A stretch of 64,000 nucleotides of DNA from Tamlana sp038148895 (GTDB lineage: Bacteria > Bacteroidota > Bacteroidia > Flavobacteriales > Flavobacteriaceae), in NCBI GenBank assembly GCA_038148895.1, contig JBBVGQ010000001.1, one strand, 5' to 3'. The position numbers and the translations under genes were made by a program. Below are positions 17,337 to 24,137 of the stretch, in pieces; the first letter of the stretch is position 1, and the number at the start of each line of letters is the position of its first letter. The notes beneath the pieces are model-generated. The model ran no database searches. It saw only the letters and a program-made list of their open reading frames with translations, and was not told the DNA's origin.

Positions 17337-17810
17337 TTATCTGGAAATTTCTACAATATCAAATTTCATAACGCCGTTTGGCACTTTAATTTCGGCAACC
17401 TCACCTACCGATTTACCCAACAAACCTTTCCCTATGGGTGAATTAACGGATATTTTTCCTGATTTTAAATCAGCCTCTCCATCAGCCACCAAAGTGTAAA
17501 CCATTTCCATACCATTGGTTTGGTTTTTTATTTTCACTTTTGACAACACCAACACTTTTGAAGTATCTAACTGTGACTCATCAATGACACGGGCACCGGC
17601 CAAAGCATCTTCCAGTTTAGAAATACGCATTTCCAGCATACCTTGTGCTTCCTTAGCGGCATCATATTCGGCATTTTCACTTAAATCACCTTTATCCCTT
17701 GCTTCAGCAATGGCCTTTGAAGCTTTTACACGTTCAACATCTTTGAGTTGCTTTAACTCCTCTCTCAATTTTTTTAACCCCTCTGGTGTATAGTATGATA
17801 CTTTACTCAT
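17337..17810 (-). CDS. greA: Transcription elongation factor GreA
   Basis: Rescues backtracked RNA polymerase by stimulating transcript cleavage in the secondary channel. 157 residues: N-terminal coiled coil with the acidic tip DKGDLSENAEYDAAKE (about 40-55), then the FKBP-like C-terminal domain (VNSPIGKGLLGKSVGE). Length is normal. Its leader carries a TATATTTG promoter element and a hairpin with a T-run at the predicted transcript start. It is followed by its own terminator before the HIT gene. Confidence 0.97.
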   Translation of the reverse strand: MSKVSYYTPEGLKKLREELKQLKDVERVKASKAIAEARDKGDLSENAEYDAAKEAQGMLEMRISKLEDALAGARVIDESQLDTSKVLVLSKVKIKNQTNGMEMVYTLVADGEADLKSGKISVNSPIGKGLLGKSVGEVAEIKVPNGVMKFDIVEISR

Positions 17811-17837
17811 AACTTCATCGTTTTACTTAATAAAAGA

Positions 17838-17884
17838 TGCTGAAACAAGTTCAGCATACAAAAAAATCTCGCACATACGAGATT
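17838..17884 (-). promoter_or_regulatory. greA leader hairpins
   Basis: Two stem-loops on the minus strand before greA. The first is AATCTCG/CGAGATT (17865-17871 and 17878-17884, 6-base loop) followed by seven Ts, a textbook intrinsic terminator. The second is TGCTGAA/TTCAGCA (17838-17856). With the promoter at 17892-17899, the transcript would begin at or within the first hairpin. Confidence 0.65.
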
Positions 17885-17891
17885 CCGATTA

Positions 17892-17899
17892 CAAATATA
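17892..17899 (-). promoter_or_regulatory. greA promoter (-7 element)
   Basis: Minus strand TATATTTG, a perfect TAnnTTTG match, 82 bases before the greA ATG and directly before the leader hairpin. Confidence 0.6.
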
Positions 17900-18019
17900 C
17901 AAAATTTTTACGTCAGTTTGCTTTTTATCGTAAATTGCATGCTCGTTTTGAAGGAATAATGTAAGCCGGAAAAGGGCATGACACAAACAAAAACCATCAT
18001 TAAATTATTGGTCAAACAA

Positions 18020-18451
18020 ATGAAATACCTATCATGCTTTTTGGTTTTTACTATTTTATTTTCTTGTAGCGGAAATTCCAATGACGACAGAAATTGCAGA
18101 TTCTTATTGGACATTAGTGTAAGCGAAAGCATAAACCTTAACTTTCCACAATACAGCCAATTGAAGTCTATTAACGTACCTGTGCACATACCCCAAATAG
18201 GTGGAAGAGATGGTATAATCGTTAACAACACAGGAGCAAGATATGTTGCCTTTGATGCCACCGACCCCAATCACATACCCTCAGATTGTTCTTCTCTAAG
18301 AATTGACGGCATTATAGCAAAATGTAATTGTGATGACGGCAACGAATACAGTTTGTTGGATGGCATACCATTAGGAAATAACGGAACCAAATGCCCCCTA
18401 AGGGGTTATATTGCTGAGAGAAGCGGAGATAACCTTTTAATTTACAACTAG
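18020..18451 (+). CDS. Lipoprotein with a degenerate Rieske-like fold
   Basis: 143 residues. The ATG at 18020 is chosen because it gives a clean lipoprotein signal (MKYLSCFLVFTILFSC, lipidated Cys16); an upstream ATG would add 14 residues. The C-terminal half follows the Rieske pattern (FDATDPNHIPSDCSSL, KCNCDDGNEYSLLDG, then PLRGY), but the CxH and CxxH ligands are mostly lost: Asp82 and Asn84 for the first pair, Asp105 for the second His. Remaining cysteines 90, 102 and 104 could make a disulfide or a metal site. Probably not a canonical 2Fe-2S protein; function unknown. Confidence 0.6.
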   Translation: MKYLSCFLVFTILFSCSGNSNDDRNCRFLLDISVSESINLNFPQYSQLKSINVPVHIPQIGGRDGIIVNNTGARYVAFDATDPNHIPSDCSSLRIDGIIAKCNCDDGNEYSLLDGIPLGNNGTKCPLRGYIAERSGDNLLIYN

Positions 18452-18455
18452 CCTC

Positions 18456-18484
18456 CTCTATCCCCTCCAAAGGAGGGGATAGAG
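18456..18484. repeat. Perfect 13-bp inverted repeat between converging genes
   Basis: CTCTATCCCCTCC at 18456-18468, AAA loop, exact complement at 18472-18484. No T-run on either side. It may stop transcription from both sides or be a dispersed repeat; the GC-rich text is unlike the surroundings. Confidence 0.75.
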
Positions 18485-18493
18485 AAACCTAAA

Positions 18494-20644
18494 TTAAAAC
18501 TTCAAAGTAGCCCCCACCAAAAAGTTAATGGTGGCTTGCGGATAATACCCAGCCCCTTCAATTGTGGTAACCGAATTTGGGTCGGACCAAGTGTCATCAT
18601 AAGTGTAATAGTATCCGTTAGACACGTACTCCTTATTAAAAATATTATTCACTAAACCGCTTAACACAATGGACTTAAAAATTGCTTTGGGCTTTATTTC
18701 ATAGACAATATTAAAATCGCTGACAAAAAAGCTTTCCAGTTTGGAAGCCTCGGAATCTGTATTTCCTATAAATTGCTTGCCAACATATTTGCTCAACAAA
18801 TTGAGTTGTAAATTTTTGGCTAGATAAAAATTAAAGGCATTACCGAATACCAAATTTGGCGAAAATGAAATGTTGGTATTGCCCAAATCCACAACTTCTC
18901 CATCAATAGATGCATTAAAATTTTTGTTTTTATTACTGCTTATAGCAACGTTAGTTGACACGCCAAAAGTTTTGCAGAATTGAACATTGGCATCAACTTC
19001 CAAACCCAACCTGTAACTTTTACCGCTGGTGGCTCTGACAGGGCTTCCCACGTCATCTAACTCACCTGTCAAAACCAATTGGTTTTGATAAAACATGTAG
19101 TATAAATTGGCATTAACATTGGCCTTTTCTTTTTGGAAACGCCAACCCAACTCAATATCATTAAGTGTTTCATTTTCGGTTACACCTGCTTTAAAATCAT
19201 CTCGGTTTGGCTCCCTATTGGCTCGCGCGTAAGAAGTGTAAAAACTACTTGATTCCGAATTTCTGTAGGTAAGTCCCAGTTTTGGGTTAAAAAAATTGAA
19301 TTGGGCATCGGTTACAAAAGGCAATCTATCTGAATTCAATCCGTTGGTTTTGTAGCTTACAAAACGCCCTTGCAAATCGATAAATCCTGTAAGTTTTTCA
19401 TCTATTTTAAATGTAGCTTTTGAAAAAATGCTAAAATCATTTTTTGTAGCATCACCTTCATAATATTTATCTCTAATATTTGCATTTGGTGCTAAATCGG
19501 CTCCCCAAATAACTTCTCCGAAGTGGTCACCAGTATAACTACTGCCTGAAAGTCCTGAGATAATTTCCAACATATTCCTCTTAAATGTAACATTCGCGTT
19601 TAAAACATAAAAATTGTTATTCAGCCAGCGACGTACTATGACATCAGAATCATCTTCGATTAAGTTATTAAAATCGGCAGCACTCTCTTCTGGTTTATAT
19701 TGTTCAAAATACCCTTTCCCTTTAGTATAGTTCAACCCTAAGTTTGTTGACCAATTATTGTCCAAACGCTCATTCCAATGCAATTGATAATGGTCTTGCC
19801 AATAATTATCGGTTTCATTATCGTAAGTGTATGGGTTTTGGCGGCGATCTTCTTTCAATTCTTCAGCCGTAAGTCCAAACCATGCCTGATAAGTATATTC
19901 TTTATTTCCGAATGTCAAAGCTTTAATTAGGGTATTATCATCCTTGTAAATTCCTTGCAGAAAATACGCCTTTAAATCTGTGAAGGCACGATCTACATAA
20001 CCATCAGAATTTATTTTTGAAAATCGACCTGAAATTTCAATACTTCGACTGCGCTCAGTATCCGCATATAATTGCCCTGTGGTTAATTTTACGGTATGTT
20101 TACGTGTGTTGTAACTACCAAAACTATTGGAAATCTCTCCAGAAGCATCTGCAGAAAAGGCATCAGTCAAAACGTTTAAACTTGCACCAAAAGCACCCGA
20201 TCCATTAGTTGAAGTACCAACACCGCGCTGCAATTGTAAACTTTGGGTTGAGGACGCAAAATCGCCCAAATTCACCCAAAATGTACCTTGACTTTCTGGG
20301 TCGTTATAAGGAATTCCATTTATGGTTACGTTTACCCTTGTAGCATCGGTTCCACGAACCCTAATTCCTGTGTAGCCAATACCTGCTCCTGCATCACTGG
20401 TAGTTACTACCGAAGGCAAATAATTGAGCAGCACGGGAATATCCTGCCCCAAATTACGTTTTGCCAATTGCTCTTTTGAAACATTGCTATGCGTTATTGG
20501 CGAATTGGCGTCTACTCTTACAGCTTTTACCAAAACTTCGTCTAGGTTTTGTGTTTCTGTTGAATCTTTTTCGATTTGATTTTCTTGAGCGGCTGCACAA
20601 AAAGACAACACTAAAAGTGCTAAAAAAAGAAATAAATTTTTCAT
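18494..20644 (-). CDS. TonB-dependent outer-membrane receptor under TPP riboswitch control
   Basis: 716 residues: signal peptide (cleavage near CAAAQE), TonB box/plug domain (TQNLDEVLVKAVRVDANSP, plug to about 165 with IRVRGTDATRVNVTINGIPYNDPESQG), then a 22-strand-type barrel ending in a C-terminal aromatic-type strand (FLVGATLKF). The TPP riboswitch in its leader identifies thiamine or a thiamine precursor as the likely ligand; TPP-regulated receptors of this kind are known in Bacteroidota. Residues about 194-201 (DTERSRSI) are encoded by a dispersed repeat copy (20040-20061), in frame, in an early barrel strand or loop. It appears monocistronic. Confidence 0.92.
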   Translation of the reverse strand: MKNLFLFLALLVLSFCAAAQENQIEKDSTETQNLDEVLVKAVRVDANSPITHSNVSKEQLAKRNLGQDIPVLLNYLPSVVTTSDAGAGIGYTGIRVRGTDATRVNVTINGIPYNDPESQGTFWVNLGDFASSTQSLQLQRGVGTSTNGSGAFGASLNVLTDAFSADASGEISNSFGSYNTRKHTVKLTTGQLYADTERSRSIEISGRFSKINSDGYVDRAFTDLKAYFLQGIYKDDNTLIKALTFGNKEYTYQAWFGLTAEELKEDRRQNPYTYDNETDNYWQDHYQLHWNERLDNNWSTNLGLNYTKGKGYFEQYKPEESAADFNNLIEDDSDVIVRRWLNNNFYVLNANVTFKRNMLEIISGLSGSSYTGDHFGEVIWGADLAPNANIRDKYYEGDATKNDFSIFSKATFKIDEKLTGFIDLQGRFVSYKTNGLNSDRLPFVTDAQFNFFNPKLGLTYRNSESSSFYTSYARANREPNRDDFKAGVTENETLNDIELGWRFQKEKANVNANLYYMFYQNQLVLTGELDDVGSPVRATSGKSYRLGLEVDANVQFCKTFGVSTNVAISSNKNKNFNASIDGEVVDLGNTNISFSPNLVFGNAFNFYLAKNLQLNLLSKYVGKQFIGNTDSEASKLESFFVSDFNIVYEIKPKAIFKSIVLSGLVNNIFNKEYVSNGYYYTYDDTWSDPNSVTTIEGAGYYPQATINFLVGATLKF
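20040..20061. repeat. Dispersed hairpin repeat, copy 4 (inside the TonB receptor gene)
   Basis: Core CTTCGACTGCGCTCAG at 20043-20058 with terminal stem ATACT/AGTAT (5 bp). In frame in the receptor, read in the antisense direction like the leuS copy. Confidence 0.8.
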
Positions 20645-20744
20645 TACGATTATGAATTTATAATCAAATAAAAAGAGGTAATTATTCTTTTGGTTAACAA
20701 TTAATTGTTTAAAATTTGAATATCAAGATTGTACGTTTCCGAAT

Positions 20745-20825
20745 ATTCTATCCCTAAACAGCATTACCTGTTCTAGGTTCATTGGGTATGATCTCAGCCG
20801 ATATAGGCACCCCTTTTTTGAGAAC
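20745..20825 (-). promoter_or_regulatory. TPP (THI-element) riboswitch
   Basis: On the minus strand the conserved blocks appear in order: GGGGTGCC (20813-20806), GGCTGAGATCATACCC, GAACCTAGAACAGGTAATGC and a final TAGGGA (near 20751). These are the pyrimidine- and pyrophosphate-sensing helices of the TPP aptamer. It lies about 105 bases before the TonB receptor start. The closing P1 helix is not obvious. Thiamine pyrophosphate binding would normally reduce expression. Confidence 0.9.
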
Positions 20826-20829
20826 GCTG

Positions 20830-20837
20830 CAAAGATA
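20830..20837 (-). promoter_or_regulatory. Promoter before the TPP riboswitch (-7 element)
   Basis: Minus strand TATCTTTG, matching TAnnTTTG, placed so that transcription would start right before the aptamer. Confidence 0.55.
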
Positions 20838-20850
20838 TATTAGATTTATG

Positions 20851-20873
20851 GATTACGATTTACGATTTACGAT
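20851..20873. repeat. Short tandem repeat (ATTTACG units)
   Basis: Three tandem units of GATT(T)ACG between the arfB stop and the TonB receptor promoter. A related stretch occurs at 39771-39812. Confidence 0.6.
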
Positions 20874-20878
20874 TTTTT

Positions 20879-21286
20879 TTAATCGATATCAGGTTTTTTT
20901 CTGCCCGCTTTCTTTTCAGATAACCAACGCTTGTTTTTAAGTCGCTTTCTAATAACCGATTTTGGGATTTTAGTTGGCTTTCGCTTTTTTGGTTCAACCA
21001 ACCCTGCTTTAATAAGATTTAAAAAACGTGCAACTATAAGATCTTTATTTTTATGCTGACTTCTACTTTCATCACATTGCAACAGTAAAATGCCATCTTT
21101 ATTGAGTCGATTTTGAAGCTTCTCAAGAAGTCTTTGTTTTTGTGTCTCGTTCAACTCAACCGAGGCTTTCAAATCGAAAACCAATTCCACTTTTGAGGAC
21201 ACCTTGTTTACGTTCTGCCCGCCACTTCCAGAACTCCTAACAGCCTTAAAAGTTAATTCTTTGAGTAAACTTTCCTCATTAAACAT
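20879..21286 (-). CDS. arfB: ArfB-type peptidyl-tRNA hydrolase (ribosome rescue)
   Basis: 135 residues. The release-factor catalytic motif GGQ lies at 22-24 in RSSGSGGQNVNKVSSKVEL, and the basic C-terminal tail (KKRKPTKIPKSVIRKRLKNKR) is the part that enters the empty mRNA channel of a stalled ribosome. It lacks the codon-recognition domain of RF1/RF2, as expected for ArfB/YaeJ. The start overlaps the end of the DUF4301 gene by 8 bases, so the two are probably cotranslated. Confidence 0.92.
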   Translation of the reverse strand: MFNEESLLKELTFKAVRSSGSGGQNVNKVSSKVELVFDLKASVELNETQKQRLLEKLQNRLNKDGILLLQCDESRSQHKNKDLIVARFLNLIKAGLVEPKKRKPTKIPKSVIRKRLKNKRWLSEKKAGRKKPDID

Positions 21287-22835
21287 TGTTGCCCTGGTGC
21301 GCTGGTTTAAGCAAATCGTTAACCGTTTTTACGGGATTAAAAGTTTCTACCGGAACTTCAACAAAAATGGAGCTCCAATAAGCCATGCTTCCGTTCCATA
21401 ATCCGGGCAGTTCCAAAGCTTGAATATCTGTTCCGTTTTGTGTTTTCATGGTTATAAACGCAGCTTCAGGATCTACAAATTGCTTCAAATCAAATTTTTT
21501 GCCTTTGTAATTTTTAACGGCGCAAACCAAATCGGTCGGATTAAAATGTGTGGCCTTATAGACTAGTTCTTGTTGATGCTTTTTACTGAAGTTAATTTGG
21601 GCAAATTCTACAATCTGCAAGGAAACCTTCCCATCCTTATCTCGTACCCAAAATGGACCACCACCAGGCTCTCCTTCATTTTTTACCATTCCGCAAACAC
21701 GAATGGGCCTATTCAGTTTTTCTTTCAAAAATGCTATTTTATCTCCAATAGAAAAATCATCAATATCCTCGGGGACTGGTGTATTCAGCCTATATCTCAG
21801 AAAAAGAATCATGATTTTTAGTTCGGTTTCACCAGGGTCGCCTTCATCCAATTTATTTAAATAAGCAAAAACAGTTTCTTGAGCTTCCAATAATACACCA
21901 GCCAACAACTTTTTATATCTAGAAACCTCAACATTCCTGCTCGAAACCACTATGTTATCAATGTTTTTTATGAAGATTAAGTCGCTATCCAAATCATTTA
22001 AATTTTCCAACAATGCCCCATGGCCCGCTGGCCTGAATAGAATTGAACCATCTTCCTTTCTATAAACCTCATCCTTTGTGGTTAAGGCAATGGTTTCGGT
22101 AGCTTTCTTTTGATAGGAAAATGCCACATTGAATGTAGTTTGTGTTTCAGCTTCCAAACGTTTTATAACCTTTTTTAATTCCTTCAGAAAATATTCGTGG
22201 TGCGCTTCTGAAACCGTAAAATGTAAATTTGATGTGCCTTTTGATGAAGCATATATTGTAGATTCAAACAAATGCTCTTGAAATGCCGTAACAACTTCGT
22301 CATCATATTTATGAAATGGCAATAACCCTTTTGGGAAAAAACTATAGTTCAACCCATTTTCATCCAACATGGTTTTTACAAATTCAAGATGTTTTTCCGA
22401 TTCATCCAATTCATCATAATTTGGACAAGTTTCTTTTACTTTTGAAATGACTTCATCATAAAAGGGAAATTTTTCTAAATTGGAAACAAAGGTTTTTATG
22501 AGAGAATCAGTCCGTCTTTCGGCATAACTTTCAACCGTGTCTTTTGCAGGATTAAAATTTTTCAAGAACTGAAATAAAAACTTAAACATTCTAGTAGCCG
22601 CACCCGAAGCTGGAACAAACTTAACAATGCTCAAATCATCCTTTTTGGCATCATAAGACTGGATAAAATTTTGAAGGTCGGCTTCATTATAACTTTCAAT
22701 ACCCTTTCCTATGGTTGCGGCAGCAACTAAATTAGAATACGACATGCCGTTTTTAATGCGATCTGCTTGAGCTACAACCTGCTCTTTTTCGATGCCCTTA
22801 TTTTTTATTTGCTGAATATCCTTCTCAGAAAACAT
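21279..22835 (-). CDS. DUF4301 protein (nucleotidyltransferase-like)
   Basis: 518 residues, cytoplasmic. The stretch VKFVPASGAATRMFKFLFQFL (about 72-92) resembles the glycine-rich start of sugar-phosphate nucleotidyltransferases, and ILFRPAGHGALLENLNDLDSDLIFIKNIDN looks like the substrate/metal region of UDP-sugar pyrophosphorylases. These match the Bacteroidota DUF4301 family; the actual substrate is not known. It sits between the NadR-like kinase (5 bases upstream) and arfB (8-base overlap), in one operon with pnuC. Confidence 0.85.
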   Translation of the reverse strand: MFSEKDIQQIKNKGIEKEQVVAQADRIKNGMSYSNLVAAATIGKGIESYNEADLQNFIQSYDAKKDDLSIVKFVPASGAATRMFKFLFQFLKNFNPAKDTVESYAERRTDSLIKTFVSNLEKFPFYDEVISKVKETCPNYDELDESEKHLEFVKTMLDENGLNYSFFPKGLLPFHKYDDEVVTAFQEHLFESTIYASSKGTSNLHFTVSEAHHEYFLKELKKVIKRLEAETQTTFNVAFSYQKKATETIALTTKDEVYRKEDGSILFRPAGHGALLENLNDLDSDLIFIKNIDNIVVSSRNVEVSRYKKLLAGVLLEAQETVFAYLNKLDEGDPGETELKIMILFLRYRLNTPVPEDIDDFSIGDKIAFLKEKLNRPIRVCGMVKNEGEPGGGPFWVRDKDGKVSLQIVEFAQINFSKKHQQELVYKATHFNPTDLVCAVKNYKGKKFDLKQFVDPEAAFITMKTQNGTDIQALELPGLWNGSMAYWSSIFVEVPVETFNPVKTVNDLLKPAHQGNNV

Positions 22836-22840
22836 TTCAA

Positions 22841-23407
22841 TTATTTTTTTAGTAATAGTTTGTCTATGTGTTTCACAGCCATTTCTAAACGTTCTTTTTT
22901 ACTGCCCTTTAATAGTATAAATGGTCTGTTATACTTTATTAATTCATCCTCAAAAGCCTTAAACATTTCCATTCTTTGTTCTGGCCTATCTCTTAAATCA
23001 TCCGCTTCCCAAGGCGAGTCAATATAAGTTAAAAAATACAAATCGTAGGTGTTTTCTAGCGCATACTTTTTAAGCATCGGATCACAATTTCCTCCGTAAA
23101 AAGCTTCAGAATACACTTTGGTCTCCAACAAATCTGTATCGCAAATTAAAATGGTATCGGTTTTTTTAGCCAATTCATTTTCAAACTTCATCTGTCCAAT
23201 GGCAATGGGCAACAAATCTTCAGGTTCACAGGTTTTACGTTCATTATTCCATTTGTTTTGAAGATACTCACGCGCATATTCCGGAACCCAAACCGAATTG
23301 TAGTGCCTCGCCAATTGTCTTGACAAGGTTGTCTTTCCAGTTGATTCGGGGCCAAACAAAACTACTTTTATGCAGTTTGCAGGTTGTTGTTTAAGGTTCT
23401 TTTCCAT
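22841..23407 (-). CDS. NadR-like P-loop kinase
   Basis: 188 residues. The Walker A motif is GPESTGKTT at 19-27, followed by PEYAREYL and DTDLLETKVYSE, the hallmarks of the kinase half of NadR (ribosylnicotinamide kinase). The adenylyltransferase half is absent. It overlaps the pnuC-type gene by 40 bases, which couples it to the transporter: a kinase that traps what the transporter brings in. With a TPP-controlled receptor next door the substrate could be thiamine rather than nicotinamide riboside; the sequence does not decide this. Confidence 0.85.
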   Translation of the reverse strand: MEKNLKQQPANCIKVVLFGPESTGKTTLSRQLARHYNSVWVPEYAREYLQNKWNNERKTCEPEDLLPIAIGQMKFENELAKKTDTILICDTDLLETKVYSEAFYGGNCDPMLKKYALENTYDLYFLTYIDSPWEADDLRDRPEQRMEMFKAFEDELIKYNRPFILLKGSKKERLEMAVKHIDKLLLKK

Positions 23408-24000
23408 GCTAAATAGCCATAAATGGCAATAATTGTAAAGCCTAAATACTGTAGACTAGTGAAAATTAAGCCTTTATAAAGATATAATGGAACAGAAATA
23501 ATATCACCAATAATCCAAAACGTCCAGTTTTCTATTTTTTTTCTGGCCATAAGCCACATACCAACAAAAAATATGGCTGTAGTAATGGCATCAACATATG
23601 CTACCCAATTCGTCCATCTATCAAAGGCATTGTAAACTAAACAAACAAATAGCAGTGTTACCAAAAAAATAGCCACAATAGCTTTTTTTTCGTTCAATGT
23701 AGTTCTAGAAATTGGCGTTACATGGGCTTCATCTACTTTCCTAGTCCATATGTACCAGCCATAAATGCTCATTAAAAAATAATAAGCATTTATAAGCATA
23801 TCTCCCAATAGGGCATAAATCCACAAAATATATACAAAAATAGCGGTGCTAATAATGCCAGTAGGGTACACCAAAATGTTTTCTTGTTTGGCATACCAAA
23901 CACTCAAAAACCCAAAAAAAACACCAATAAACTCCAACACGATAATAATGGTTGGCACACTTTGGTACTGAGAAAAAATCCAATTAAAAATTGAGTCCAC
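23368..24000 (-). CDS. PnuC-family vitamin transporter (PnuC or PnuT)
   Basis: 210-residue inner-membrane protein with about seven helices. The PnuC signature is seen in ILWIYALLGDMLINAYYFLMSIYGWYIW and in WTFWIIGDIISVPLYLYKGLIFTSLQYLGF. PnuC imports nicotinamide riboside; PnuT relatives in Bacteroidota, often linked to TPP riboswitches, import thiamine. No riboswitch lies before this gene itself, but the TPP-regulated receptor is four genes downstream. It begins a four-gene operon: transporter, kinase, DUF4301, arfB. Confidence 0.9.
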   Translation of the reverse strand: MDSIFNWIFSQYQSVPTIIIVLEFIGVFFGFLSVWYAKQENILVYPTGIISTAIFVYILWIYALLGDMLINAYYFLMSIYGWYIWTRKVDEAHVTPISRTTLNEKKAIVAIFLVTLLFVCLVYNAFDRWTNWVAYVDAITTAIFFVGMWLMARKKIENWTFWIIGDIISVPLYLYKGLIFTSLQYLGFTIIAIYGYLAWKRTLNNNLQTA

Positions 24001-24137
24001 GATTTTTTTTTTTTGATAACTTTAAGAAAACCTTCCGCATGCAAAACTAACATTCTATTTATGAAGCATGTTAGAACAGGATGGTAATTTTTACTTTGAA
24101 ACTTATATTTAGCAAATTATTATAATTTAAATTGACT

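Noticed and set aside
24001..24137. A second TPP riboswitch before the pnuC-type gene
   Set aside because: No GGGGTGCC, CTGAGA or GTAATGC-type blocks on either strand in this gap.
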